Assembly (NCBI GenBank): GCA_009746045.1
Contig: RPFO01001682.1
Span: 1-27,317 of the forward strand
DNA length: 27,317 bases
Direction: 5' to 3'
Source: Mesostigma viride
Lineage: Eukaryota > Streptophyta > Mesostigmatophyceae > Mesostigmatales > Mesostigmataceae
Part shown: piece by piece, positions 1 through 10,629 of the stretch
Layout of the letters: every line of letters starts with the position of its first letter
Position numbering within the stretch: position 1 is the stretch's first letter
Made by a program: the position numbers and the translations under genes
The notes under the pieces: model-generated
Databases searched by the model: none
The model's input: the letters and a program-made list of their open reading frames with translations, nothing else
What the model was told of the DNA's origin: nothing

Positions 1-57
1 GAGCACGCACCACCTGCGTGATGCCTGGGGGCGTTCGAGGTTGGCGAACACGCAGCA

Positions 58-1240
58 ATGTGGATGCACGAGTTGGTGCAGCAGATCGCAGACCATGACC
101 CGACTCATGCTGGCGTTGTCTTCATGGACGTCATGTCCATCAAGGAGATGCACGCCATGTACGTTGAAGACGTGGTGGCAGAAGCGGGGGAAGGGGCCAA
201 GGTGCTAGGCTACAACGCATCTACCGCATCTGGCGCACCTACTGCAAAGGCGACTACTTCCCAGGGCAGAGGAGCCCGAAGGTGGTGGTATGCCCGCACA
301 ACAAGATAGCACCGGTCACTGCGCGGACTGCGTGGAACTGCGCATGCGGCGCCGCGGTGCTTCAACTGAGGCACAACGGCAGTACGTCGACAACCAAATC
401 AAGCAGCATGTCGCTCTGGCCTGGTTTACCCGCCAGAACTATTTGTTGAGGCGCGAGCTTGCCTGCGCGATGGTGGCCGCTATGTTGACGGCCATTTGTC
501 GATCAACCTCGACAAGCTGGATCACGCCAAGACATACTGGCCGAAGCTGGTGGGGGGCCCGACTCATGGGGCAGCTATGCAGGTGGCTGATGCCGTTCTC
601 GCTCTTCTGTGCGGCCGTCCATGGGTACAAGGCGATGTGGTTCATCGTTCTCGCATGGGTCCTCATGACGACAACCTCTCCGGCAGTGTCACCGTCACGA
701 TGCTGATGCACATCCTGGCGCAGTTGATGAGGGACCAGCCATGGAGGAGGGCGGGGCTGCGCACATGCCCAGGTGTTTGTGCCTGCAACTGGACGGTGGG
801 AGTGAAAACCGGAATCACACGTCTTACTGTTTGCATGGTGGCTCGTACACGTTGGCTTCTTCGACGTCGTCGAAATGCACCGCATGCTTCGTGGCCACAC
901 GCACGCCGACCCAGATCAGAAATTCGGCGTGCTTGTGGCCTACATGAGGACACGCTGTGGCGGGGGGGCCTAGCTTCGTGCACAAGTACCCAACTTTGGA
1001 GAGCTGGTGCGGCCATAGAAGAGGCATTCCGTCAGCCTAGTGGTGCAGCTGCGAACTGCAACTCGACCGTCCCCGCTGGCACGGAGGTCAAGGTATTGGG
1101 GGTCGCTTACGATGTCAGGAACTTTCTCACTCCGTTGCAGCGCGAGTCGTTTGCCGGTTGGTGCAGCACAGTAGATTGGATGACCGTAGGGAGGATCAGG
1201 TTATCAAGGTCACCAGGGTGCGTGGTGATGTCGTGCAGCC
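58..1240 (+). pseudogene. Frame-broken transposase-like gene, catalytic half (GHTHxDxDQ family)
   Basis: Pieces in all three forward frames line up in the order expected for one protein. They are an N-terminal part from 58; a piece from about 216 ending in CPHNK; a piece from 290 with HCADCVEL and FTRQNYLLRRELA; LSINLDKLDHAKTYWPKL from 496; LCLQLDGGSENRNH around 770-815; EMHRMLRGHTHADPDQKF around 870-925; and EVKVLGVAYDVRNFLTPLQ around 1090-1140. The acidic residues at 511-513, 792-794 and 908-916 fit an RNase H-like DDE core. I know this LDGGSEN plus GHTH.D.DQ pattern from transposon-derived proteins of algae, fungi and cnidarians; DUF7869 is my best guess at the Pfam name. At least six frame changes are needed, one at the G7 run at 962-968, yet the pieces contain almost no internal stops and the motifs are intact. 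That fits base-calling indels at least as well as an old pseudogene. The true start is not seen. Confidence 0.68.
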
Positions 1241-2890
1241 TGCGTGCAGCGAGGCGCAGCCGGCGCACGGAGGGCGGCGCCATCGGTGCGCGGCGGGCGG
1301 CAGCGGCGGCGCAGCCGGCACGCGCGGGGCGGGGGCAGTCAGCGGGCAGCGGGGCGGCGCTGCCGGTGCGCGGCGGGCGGGGCAGTCGACGGGCGGGGGC
1401 AGGCCGTCGACGGGCGGCGGGCCAGCGTGCTGCCGGGCGCGCGGCGGCGGGCGGGGCAGTCGGCGCGCGGGGGCCAGCGGCGCTGCCGGCGCGCGTGGGC
1501 GGCGGGGCGGGGCTGTCGAGGGCGGCGCGGGGCAGTCGACGGGCGCGGGGCAGGGCCGTCGGCGTGCGGGGGCCAGCGGTGCTGCCGGCGCGCGTGGCGG
1601 CGGGGCGGGTGTCGACGGGCGGCGGGGCGGGGCAGTCGAGGCGGCGGGGCAGGGCCGTCAGCGTGCGGGGGGCCAGCGGTGCTGCCGGCGCGCGTGTGGC
1701 GGCGGGGCGGGGCTGTCGACGGGCGGCGGGGCGGGCAGTCGGCGTGCGGGGGGCCAGCGGTGCTGCGGCGCGCGTGGGCGGCGGGGCGGGGCTGTCGACG
1801 GGCGGCGTGGCGGGGCAGTCAGCGCGCGGGGGGCCAGCGGCGCTGCGGCGCGCGTGGGCGGCGGGGCGGGCTGTCGACGGGCGGCGGGGCGGGGCAGTCG
1901 ACGGGCGGCGTGGCGGGGCGGTCGGCGTGCGGGGGCCAGCGGCGCTGCCGGCGCGCGTGCGGGGCGGGGCTGTCGACGGGCGGCGGGGCGGGGCAGTCGA
2001 CGGGCGGCGGGGCAGGGCGGTCGGCGTGGGGGGCCAGCGGCGCTGCCGGCGCGCGTGGGCGGCGGGGCGGGGCTGTCGACGGGCGGCGGGGCGGGGCAGT
2101 CGACGGGCGGCGGGGCAGGGCCGTCGGCGCGCGGGGGCCAGCGGCGCTGCCGGCGCGCGTGGCGGCGGGGCGGGGCTGTCGACGGGCGGCGGGGCGGGGC
2201 AGTCGACGGGCGGGGGGCCAGCGGTGCTGCCGGCGCGCGGCGCGGGGCGGGGCTGTCGACGGGCGGCGGGGCGGGGCAGTCGGCGTGCGGGGGCCAGCGG
2301 GTGCTGCCGGCGCGCGTGGGCGGCGGCGGGGCTGTCGACGGGCGCGGGGCGGGGCCGTCGGCGCGCGGGGGCCAGCGGGCTGCCGGCGCGCGGGGGCGGG
2401 GCGGGGCTGTCGACGGGCGGCGTGGCGGGGCAGTCGCGCGGGGGGCCAGCGGCGCTGCCGGCGCGCGTGGGCGCCGGGGCGGGGCTGTCGACGGGCGGCG
2501 GGGCGGGGCAGTCGACGGGCGGCGGGCAGGGCGGTCGGCGTGCGGGGGGCCAGCGGCGCTGCCGGCGCGCGTGGCGGGGGGCGGGGCTGTCAACGGGCGG
2601 CGGGGCGGGGCAGTCGACGGGCGGCGGGGCAGGGCCGTCGGCGTGCGGGGGGCCAGCGGCGCTGCCGGCGCGCGTGGGCGGCGGGCCGGCGCAGCTGGCA
2701 TGCGGGGCGGGGCTGTCGACGGGCGGCGGGGCGGGGCAGTCGACGGGCGGCGGGCAGGGCGGTCGGCGTGCGGGGGCCAGCGGCGCTGCCGGCGCGCGTG
2801 GGGCGGGGCGGGGCTGTCGACGGGCGGCGGGCGGGCAGTCGCGGCGGGGCGGGGCAGCCGGCGCGCGGCGGGCCGGAGGCGCAGCCGGGG
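1241..2890. repeat. GC-rich minisatellite, about 15 units
   Basis: A tandem array of variable units, roughly 75-110 bp each, made of G-rich blocks with GTCGAC (SalI-type) sites. Each unit is marked by a segment close to CCAGCGGCGCTGCCGGCGCG, found near 1471, 1578, 1672, 1938, 2034, 2138, 2448, 2549, 2657 and 2777 among others. Units differ by short deletions of the GTCGACGGGCGGCGGGGC block. The array is almost free of A and T runs, so all frames stay open by chance and long Arg/Gly/Ala frames appear on both strands. Repeated G runs suggest G-quadruplex potential. It lies between two halves of one transposase-like gene, so it could be an insertion, a repeat-filled intron or an expanded disordered coding segment. 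Confidence 0.9.
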
Positions 2891-2913
2891 CGGCGGAGCG
2901 GCACAGCCGGTGC

Positions 2914-4437
2914 CTGAAAAACGCGGTCGCTCAATGAAGGTGCACCACGCCGTCTTCTTCCAGGTACAGGGCAACGCAGAGACCTGGTTGTCCTACCGGA
3001 CCACGGAGTCCCAAAAGACGCCGTGGCAGCCCGCGGGGACTCGACAGGAAGGCGCGCCACGGTGCGGGAAGGCGATGACAGCCTTACAAGTTTGATGCGG
3101 AGGGGCGGCCGCTGTTTGGCGTCCGACTTGTGGATCCAGACCGCATTCCGATGTTGCAGGACACCCCAGCCTTCGCACCATTGAACATGGAGTTTCTGGG
3201 GAAGGAGCTGGAGTCGATCAAACAAGGGTCGAGAAGTTGCCCCATGGCATCTGGCAGTGGTACTTTCCGCCCGACACCATCAAGCCAAACGAGGCCTTTT
3301 TCGCAAAAGTCCCACATGCCCCTGAGGAGGTGCCTGAGGAGTGGCGCCCTTTGCCGTGGCCATCTCGCGCGGACATCTCCGCCCTGCGTGAGCACGATGC
3401 AGCGCCTGAACCACCACCGACGCAAGAAGAGCACTTCATGGCGTTGGTCGACGCAGAGGCGGTGCGCGTCACCCCGCTGGTAGACCGATCTTCATGATGG
3501 CCACACACAGCAGGAATGGGCGGCAGCAGAAGACAGGGCCATGACAGCCAAGGTCGCTTACTTGAAGCGCATGCAAGGCGTTGAGAAAGGCTCCGCTGTT
3601 CTATACTGGCACCCTTCAGCTGGTATTCTCTGCAACTCGAAGCTCACGTGGACTCCAGTCCTCTTTGGCATCATCAAGGAGGTGGTTGCGAAGGAGGATG
3701 GCGGCCAACCTTCTATTGAGCTCTTTGTATACCGCGCTAAGCATTTGCGTGACACGTGGCACCCGTGGAACCCAGACATTGCGCAATGGCCCCATCCGCC
3801 AACCACTGCGGCGCACACGGTGATCATCACCGCGTCAGACCTCGTCTTGACACAAGTGGTGGGCAAGCGAGGTCAGCCGCCCCATGCAGTCTCCTTGGGT
3901 GCGAACAAAAAAGCTCACCAAGGAGTGCCTAAAGGCGCTGAAGGAGGTGCCCTATGACGCGGAACACCCGGTCGTGTGAAGTGGCAAGATGCTGAATGCT
4001 CGAAGGGCATCGTCGGCATGGCGAAGGCATGCTGGGAAGGCATAAGGCTGCAGGTCAAGAGTGGCAGCCGCAACCTCGTAGGGCAAGTCGTGTGTCATTG
4101 GGCGTCGGAGCGTGTGACATCCGCGGACGGTCGCACCGAAGCCGGGACGGCAGGTACCATGGTCGTGTCGCTGTTGTCGACACGCAAAACGACATGGTAG
4201 CCATGTACTGGGGTGCCCGTTGGGAGGAGGACGCGGTTTCTTGTGTGCCTCTCCACGAGCTGGAGGCACAGATCTGCGGGTGCCCGGTGTGGTCGTCCCT
4301 GCGTTGCAAGCGCCGGATATCACCCTGGCCGAGGCTCGATTGCGCGAGATGGTTCCACCCAGCGACGATGTGGCGGAGAACAACAACGCAGGCGCCTCCC
4401 GGCGTCGGAAGCGAGCGCTCATCCTTGCGATGACGAT
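2914..4437 (+). pseudogene. Frame-broken C-terminal half of the GHTH-family gene
   Basis: Coding-like pieces resume right after the minisatellite: VHHAVFFQVQGNAETWLSY from about 2940, GRPLFGVRLVDPDRIPML from about 3100, EKLPHGIWQWYFPPDTIKP from about 3230 followed by a Pro/Glu-rich stretch to a stop at 3495-3497, then AYLKRMQGVEKGSAVLYWHP to about 3910, KECLKALKEVPYD across an A6 run, YHGRVAVVDTQNDMVAMYW around 4155-4215, and a final RARLREMVPPSDDV-like piece to about 4437. The first piece (FFQVQGNAETWLSY) is what I would expect to follow QVIKVTRVRGDVV just before the array, so both halves probably belong to one gene. The YHGRVAVVD..NDMVAMYW piece reads like a small beta-barrel (Tudor-like) domain; that is a guess. 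At least five frame changes are needed, and one stop (3495-3497) lies between pieces. Confidence 0.55.
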
Positions 4438-4760
4438 GACGACGACGACGACGACGACGACTGCTGAAGCGCGAGCAGCGGTTGTTGTCATTGAGCTGCT
4501 CATGTGCTGCTGCTGCTGCTGCTGCTGTGCTGCCATGCTACTGTTGCTGCATTGCTGCCGTGCTGCTGTTGTGCTGTTGTGCTGATGTGTTGCTGCATTG
4601 CTGCCGTGCCGCTGATGTATTGCTGTCGTGCTGCTGCCGTGCTGCTGTGTTGATGCACTGCTGCATTACGGCCGTGCTGCTGAGCTACAGTTGTGCTGCT
4701 GCTGTGCTACGGTCATGCTGCTGCTGTGTTGCTGGGCTGATGTGTTGTTGCCATTGATGT
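4434..4760. repeat. GAC/GAT triplet run followed by degenerate TGC triplets
   Basis: A short GATGAC/GACGAC run (about 4429-4462) passes into about 260 bp of imperfect CTG/TTG/GTG triplets (4497-4757). It gives artificial Asp-, Cys- and Leu-rich reading frames. The run follows directly on the broken transposase-like gene, and its GAC part could be the gene's acidic C-terminal tail. Confidence 0.85.
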
Positions 4761-5533
4761 AGTGGCTATTGTTCCGCTACTTACAATTTGCTACTGATGC
4801 CGCTGCTGGTGCTTTTTTTGCATGGCAGTGCCCGCTATGTTCACACCACTGTTGCGCGGTTGGTATCGCGTGATTTCCACCGGTTGTGCGTTGACATGTG
4901 TTACTCATGCATTTCCCGCTATTTTGGTAGCACGCGGTCTTCGCGTTAGTTAGGTGCAGACAGCTGCATGTTAGACAAACATCTTGTTTAAGTCGGTCAA
5001 TTAAACGGTTCTTGACGCATCATGGTCCAAGTCGACCGACCTGTAGGGACCAGTAGAGCAATTGTCTAGGAGAAAGAGCGTGATCGCTGCAGAAAGCCGC
5101 GTGGCCAGCCGTGGCTGTACCTGTAGTACGACCTGCATATATATGGATACTGTATTTGGATACTGGGTTGTTTATCAATTCTGGTTTTAATTTATTTAGT
5201 GTACCTGGTGTTGGCATGCCAACTCAGTGCTAAACTACTTTATGCACAATGATGCAACTTGATGCTATAGTGACGTGCCACGATGTAACTTTATTAACTT
5301 CACCATTAGTCATGGGGTCAATAGGATTGCTCATTATGCCATGTTAACATGAACCATGGGTTACGTAATAGTTGAAAACAGTAATCATGATGCTCCACTT
5401 GAAGTCTCCAACATGGTCATGTTTTGGAATTTTATTGATCATATTTACAATATATGAAAAGAGACAACAAACGTGGAAGCATGGCACGCCGAGGCCGATA
5501 ATATATGTGTGAAATATGAAAAGAGACAACATC

Positions 5534-5566
5534 TTTGGCAAGCATGATCATATCATGCTTGCCAAA
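5534..5566. repeat. Perfect 15 bp inverted repeat, 3 bp loop
   Basis: TTTGGCAAGCATGAT at 5534-5548 is followed by CAT and then by its exact reverse complement at 5552-5566. It could extrude as a cruciform or fold as an RNA hairpin. No T-run or coding context points to a terminator. Confidence 0.85.
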
Positions 5567-5617
5567 CATATGAATGATATCGACCATGTCCAGAAACCAT
5601 GTTTGCCAATGGTGCAT

Positions 5618-5653
5618 TTAGGATACATTTGAAGCTGTGCAAATGTATCCTAA
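5618..5653. repeat. Perfect 13 bp inverted repeat, 10 bp loop
   Basis: TTAGGATACATTT at 5618-5630 pairs with its exact reverse complement at 5641-5653. It lies 52 bp right of the previous hairpin and 16 bp left of the TAAGCG array, so it may mark the edge of an inserted element; that is inference. Confidence 0.85.
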
Positions 5654-5669
5654 TCCGGTAAAACCACCC

Positions 5670-5835
5670 TAAGCGTAAGCGTAAGCGTAAGCGTAAGCGT
5701 AAGCGTAAGCGTAAGCGTAAGCGTAAGCGTAAGCGTAAGCGTAAGCGTAAGCGTAAGCGTAAGCGTAAGCGTAAGCGTAAGCGTAAGCGTAAGCGTAACC
5801 GTAAGCGTAACCGTAAGCGTAAGCGTAACCGTAAG
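5670..5835. repeat. TAAGCG hexamer array, about 28 copies
   Basis: A nearly perfect head-to-tail TAAGCG microsatellite with at least three TAACCG variants near its right end. It begins directly after ACCACCC, so the first unit reads CCCTAAGCG, which resembles a telomere-type repeat with two changed bases. The G+C hexamer is not a telomere repeat I know. Confidence 0.95.
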
Positions 5836-6454
<619 letters not shown>

Positions 6455-6500
6455 TTTAGCCACATCGTGTTTTGTTCTTGGATTGATGACGCACCGCACG

Positions 6501-7265
6501 CAACGCTCGTGACCTGCACCCGCAGGCGAAAAAGAACGAACCACAATGATAGCATGGTTGTGAGTGACAATTGACGACATCACGCTACAAGGAGCATGAC
6601 GCAAAAGGGATTAAAAATCGGCATGAAAAACCTGGTGAAAAATAAGAGGGAGAGGGGGGGAGAGGGAGAGGGAGAGAGAGTCGTCGTTCAGGAAGCCGGC
6701 ATGACGCAAAATGGGATGAATACTCAACATGACAGGTGAAAAAACATGAGAAAAACAACGTACATAAAATCCCGCAACTCACTCTTGTTGTTGCTGATGC
6801 TGCTGTCGTTGTTCTTGTTGTCAGGCCCGTTGTTCTTGATTTAATGATGTAAGTGCTGCTCGTACGCAACGCTCGTGACCTGCACCCGCAGGCGAAAAAG
6901 AACGAACCACAATGATAGTATTGTTGTGAGTGACAATTGACGACATCACGCTACAAGGAGCATGACGCAAAAGGGATTTAAAATCGGCATGAAAAACCTG
7001 GTGAAAAATAAGAGGGAGAGGGGGGGAGAGGGAGAGGGAGAGAGAGTCGTCGTTCAGGAAGCCGTCATGACGCAAAATGGGATGAATACTCAACATGCCA
7101 GGTGAAAAAAAAAATAGAAAAACCACGTACGTAAAATCCCGCAACTCACTCTTGTTGGAGCTGATGCTGCTGTCGTTGTTGTTGTTGTCAGGCCCGTTGT
7201 TCTTGATTTCCAAAGAAGAAAGCCGTGAAGCTGCTCGTACGCATTATGGGGGCTGCACCCGCAGG
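6501..7265. repeat. Tandem duplication, 366 bp unit plus partial third copy
   Basis: The segment beginning CAACGCTCGTGACCTGCACC at 6501 recurs at 6867, a 366 bp step, with only scattered differences. A truncated, diverged third copy starts near 7230 at GCTGCTCGTACGCA. Each full unit holds a short purine block (about 6643-6680 and 7007-7046) and a TTG/CTG triplet stretch. No unit has a convincing protein frame. Confidence 0.88.
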
Positions 7266-7461
7266 CGAAAAAGAACGTGGACCACAGTCGGTCACTGGAC
7301 GTGCGGTGGCGGGCGTGGTGGGCGCATCCGGCGGTGCGCGCCTGCAAAACACCGCATCAATTACCTGGGCGGGCTGGGTGCGCACCTTCCAAAGTCCCTG
7401 GTGTGTGTCAGTGCAGCGTCGACATGGCATGCGAGGATATGTGCGTACGTACGACGAATCA

Positions 7462-8046
7462 TGTGAAACGACTGGTCCAACCTGAAAAATTTTAAATTTT
7501 TGCCGTGTCCAGTAACGGTCCTAGGTTGCACCCGCGGGACGTTCCGACAGCTGTACAGAAAAGATCACAAAGATACGCCGCGCAACGACGCCTGTGCCCG
7601 GCAAATCATTTGTGAGCCCGGAACTGAACAGTCACTGCAAATGTCGAGTATTTATTGCTCCATCCCCACAAAAAAGCGTTCCGGACCTGTTCGAAGCGAA
7701 GAGCACTGACAGGGATCGGACCCGAGCCAGATTTGTGTGCGGACCATGATGGCTGGCCTCCCTCACTCCGCAACCTCACTCTGGACGCAGGTTCGAATCC
7801 TGTCAGTGCTATTCGCTTCGAACAGTTCCGGAACGCTTTTTTGGGGGGGTGGAGCAATAGATTTTCGACGTTTGTAGTGACTGTTCAGTTCCCGACTCAC
7901 ATTTGCCGGGCACTGGCGTCATTCCGCGGCGTATCTTTCTGATCTATTCTGTACAGCTGCCGGAACGTCCCGCGGGTGCAACCTAGGACCGTTACTGGAC
8001 ACGGCAAAAATTCAAAATTTTTTTAGGTTGGACCAGTCGTTTCACA
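7462..8046. mobile_element. Palindromic (foldback/MITE-like) element, about 260 bp arms
   Basis: The left arm begins TGTGAAACGACTGGTCCAAC and the right arm ends with the reverse complement of this. The arms stay matched inward through the GCCGTGTCCAGTAACGGTCC block, the CCGCGGGACGTTCC block and the GCGTTCCGGA..TGTTCGAAGCGAA block, to about 7722 and 7788. The loop is about 65 bp. Arms differ by scattered substitutions and small indels. I found no clear target-site duplication and no transposase. It is a non-autonomous inverted-repeat element in form; its family is unknown. Confidence 0.8.
7702..7810 (+). other. tRNA-like sequence at the core of the palindrome
   Basis: AGCACTG (7702-7708) pairs exactly with CAGTGCT (7804-7810) like a 7 bp acceptor stem. 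Next to the latter lies a good T-arm, GCAGG/CCTGT with loop TTCGAAT, containing a perfect Pol III B-box GGTTCGAATCC at 7790-7800. GCCAG/CTGGC could be an anticodon stem with a 22 nt loop. The D-arm region, however, is itself an inverted copy of the T-arm, the A-box is absent, and 109 bp is too long for an ordinary tRNA. Because the arms are mirror copies, a weaker T-arm and acceptor also appear on the other strand. I do not call a functional tRNA. Confidence 0.45.
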
Positions 8047-8646
8047 CCAAACGACTTTTTGCACCAATAGGAGTCGACACTGCGTGTTCAGACTCCCAAG
8101 TACTCGGGCACCCACACCTGCCGGGGGAGTACATTGTAATGCTATTCACTAGAACAGTTCCGGATGTAGCGTTAGTGATGATGTTGTACAATATATTTCA
8201 ATCACGTTTGTCAGAGTGTGCGTTTTTCCGACATGTAGGGCAGGTTGTACAACATTCTGTGCGCCAACCATGTGTACTACATGTATCGATTAGTATCACT
8301 ACATGTATATTCCGTCATGATCGCAGGATTAGTAACTACTGGGCTACATGTTAGTGTACCCTTACTAGGCTACTATGTAGAACCTTCAGAACCTGATTCT
8401 ACCTTCCAAAATTCTAATTATGCGCCATGGATCAGTTTTGAAATGTAGAACGAGCCTACGTGGAGGGCATGACATCAGTCCAGCTGGCACCGCCGCGCAC
8501 CATGACCGAGGGAACACGCCGTCACGTGCATGTAATGCAATGTTTGGAGACGACGGGCATGCATGCATGGTTAATTTTTGGCGGCGAATATTTTCCGCGC
8601 CAAAAAAATTCCGCGGTACCCTCCGTACCGTGAAAAGTGGGTGCAC
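8047..8646. other. Spacer between palindrome and the large inverted repeat
   Basis: No convincing gene. A 111-codon frame at 8420-8755 runs across the left boundary of the inverted repeat and has no family resemblance, so I regard it as chance. The block ACTACATGTAT occurs twice (near 8276 and 8299). TTTTGGCGG and TTCCGCGCCAAA near 8576-8606 resemble E2F-type sites. Confidence 0.5.
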
Positions 8647-8815
8647 GGTGCGCGCACCCCTTGCGGAAGTGGCCATGGCGACTGCTTTTAGACGAAACGT
8701 GACAAATCTGGCTCGCGGAAAGCAGAAAAAATGCTCGATTCTTGGAGAAAATTAGTTACTGATTCTAATTTATGGTGGGATAGTTGCGATCTATAATGTC
8801 GCGGGCTCTTTTTCT

Positions 8816-9190
8816 TTACCATCGGCAGGGGGGGTCCGGCCTGAATTTCTGTCGGGATGAATAAAGTATAATTGATGCCTGCAGGTGTGATTGTCGATTG
8901 TTGCCAGTTTTGATGGTCCTAATGGAAGCTAGTTTAATGATGTTTCTAAAGCCGTAAAAATTCCCGCTGCTATCTTTACCTTTCCCGTCATTTTGCGGTA
9001 AGATAACATTAGGCCTGCGCCATGCGCGCCCGACCTCTCCATGAAAGGGTGGCCTTTCTTGTGCGCCTGGGCACGAATAAATGCCCGTTATGGTACGTTC
9101 TTGTATTAAACGTCCTAAGATAGCGCTTTCCTGCTTTCTTACCTCGTTGAGCGTAAGCTTTTTGCCTTCTTTCCGGCCAGATGCAGCCAT
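8816..9190 (-). CDS. Small open frame in the left arm, doubtful
   Basis: A 124-residue frame starting MAASGRKEGKKLTLNEVRKQ and ending DPPCRW. The same frame is open in the right arm (18019-18444), where the start codon is CTG instead of ATG and the end is extended past a lost stop; the one indel I aligned is 3 bp, in frame. A second overlapping frame starting MQRQDPQL (9009-9215 minus; 17991-18200 plus) also keeps ATG and length in both arms, so conservation alone does not decide which is coded. A strong 5' splice-site match (GAG|GTAAGA) lies inside, starting at 9142 on the minus strand. I recognise no domain. It may be an exon of a captured host gene. Confidence 0.25.
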   Translation of the reverse strand: MAASGRKEGKKLTLNEVRKQESAILGRLIQERTITGIYSCPGAQERPPFHGEVGRAWRRPNVILPQNDGKGKDSSGNFYGFRNIIKLASIRTIKTGNNRQSHLQASIILYSSRQKFRPDPPCRW

Positions 9191-9631
9191 GAAGTTGCGG
9201 GTCCTGGCGCTGCATCGCTGGATTCCTGGATGTTTTTAAGCAAGTTCGTCTGTGACGTGGCTGGCTTGCTGCAGCGCGTGGCCCACAACCTGTCGGGAAG
9301 GTGTAATGCTTTTATTTCCATGCTTCTCTGAAATTTCTTTTGCTTTATAGACAGTTGTGTTCGAGGAAATTCACGCGGTCTTCCTAAGCAGCGGCATCAT
9401 TTTCCCCAGACACTGACGAGCTGGCACCTGTCTCCTAAAGAGAGCGGCTCGTGCTTGTTAGAAAGGAGGCAGTGTGCATTTTGCGGGACACAATGCTTTG
9501 GTGGCACATGCGTCAGGTAGGCTGTTCCAATGGTCTCTTCACCTTTCCCACTGAGTAAATGTTAGCATTTGTCATGCTAACCAGAGCAGCTAGCCACAGG
9601 TTGGCTGGATAAAAAGTCAGCTTATTTTCTC

Positions 9632-9662
9632 TTTATATACTGCGTGTGTGGTCCTCCACGTG
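9632..9662 (-). promoter_or_regulatory. G-box plus TATA box, left arm, reading outward
   Basis: On the minus strand CACGTG (9657-9662) precedes TATATAAA (9632-9639) by 17 bp. Transcription would run outward toward the small frames at 9215-8816. The same pair is present, mirrored, in the right arm. Confidence 0.5.
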
Positions 9663-9856
9663 TCCGGCTTGTTGGGCATTTTGGAAGAGGGTTTATAATG
9701 TGTTGTTGGGTGGAACAACTTGGTTGTTGGCACAAAATCACACATTATTAGCCTGAGATAGGCATGACATATGCTGCTCAGGCGTGTCGTCCTACCAGCC
9801 TTGTTGTTAAGGGTAGACTCACAAGGCTGGCTGTGCCGATGGAGGGGTGGGGCGTG

Positions 9857-10629
9857 CTAGCCCCCCCCCACACCCACGCATGCATGCTAGCCCACCCCCA
9901 CACCCACGCATGCATGCTAGCCCCGGCCCCGGCCCCCCCACACCCACGCATGCATGCTAGCCCCCCCCCACACCCACGCATGCATGCTAGCCCACACTCA
10001 CACCCACGCATGCATGCTAGCCCACCCCCACACCCACGCATGCATGCTAGCCCCCCCACACACCCACGCATGCATGCCAGCCCCCCCACACACCCACGCA
10101 TGCATGACCGCCCCCCCCCACACCCACGCATGCATGCTAGCCCACCCCCACACCCACGCATGCATGCTAGCCCCCCCACACACCCACGCATGGATGCCAG
10201 CCCCCACACACACCCACGCATGCATGACAGCCCCCCCACACACCCACGCATGCATGCTAGCCCCCCACACACACCCACGCATGCATGCCAGCCCCCATAC
10301 ACACCCACGCATGCATGCCAGCCCCCCCCCACACTTACGCATGCATGCTAGCCCCCCACACACACCCACGCATGCATGCCAGCCCCCCCCCACACCCACG
10401 CATGCATGCCAGCCCCCCCCCACACTTACGCATGCATGCTAGCCCCCCACACACACCCACGCATGCATGCCAGCCCCCCCCACACCCACGCATGCAGGCT
10501 AGCCCAACCCCACACCCACGCATGCATGCCAGCCCACCCCCACACCCACACGTGCATGCCAGCCCACCCCCACACCCACGCATGCATGCCAGCCCACCCC
10601 CACACCCACGCGTGCATGCCAGCCCACCC
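9857..10629. repeat. 30 bp minisatellite, left arm, about 26 copies
   Basis: Units read approximately CACACCCACGCATGCATGCT followed by AGCC and a C run. The C run, the CACAC length and the final base (CTAG or CCAG) vary from unit to unit. Alternating CA and GCATGC dinucleotides give some Z-DNA potential. His/Pro/Met/Ala-rich frames through it are artefacts of the 30 bp period. Confidence 0.95.

Larger units (their letters stand above)
4761..5669. other. AT-rich spacer without a recognisable gene
   Basis: No frame here looks like a protein, and stops are frequent on both strands. The stretch holds two strong perfect hairpins (listed separately) and a partial direct repeat of about 62 bp: an ATATGAAAAGAGACAACA block occurs at about 5453 and again at about 5515, each followed by a similar GG-AGCATG segment. 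Confidence 0.6.

Noticed and set aside
496-3095. Very long Arg/Gly/Ala-rich open frames on both strands through the GC-rich array
   Set aside because: The array has almost no A/T-rich codons, so stops are absent in all frames; the frames follow the repeat period and not a protein.
5670-5835. Telomere
   Set aside because: TAAGCG is not a known telomere repeat and the array is internal and short.
7702-7810. Functional tRNA gene
   Set aside because: There is no A-box or normal D-arm, the length is 109 bp, and the 5' half is an inverted copy of the 3' half.
8420-8755. 111-codon frame spanning the left boundary of the inverted repeat
   Set aside because: It crosses the element boundary and resembles no family.
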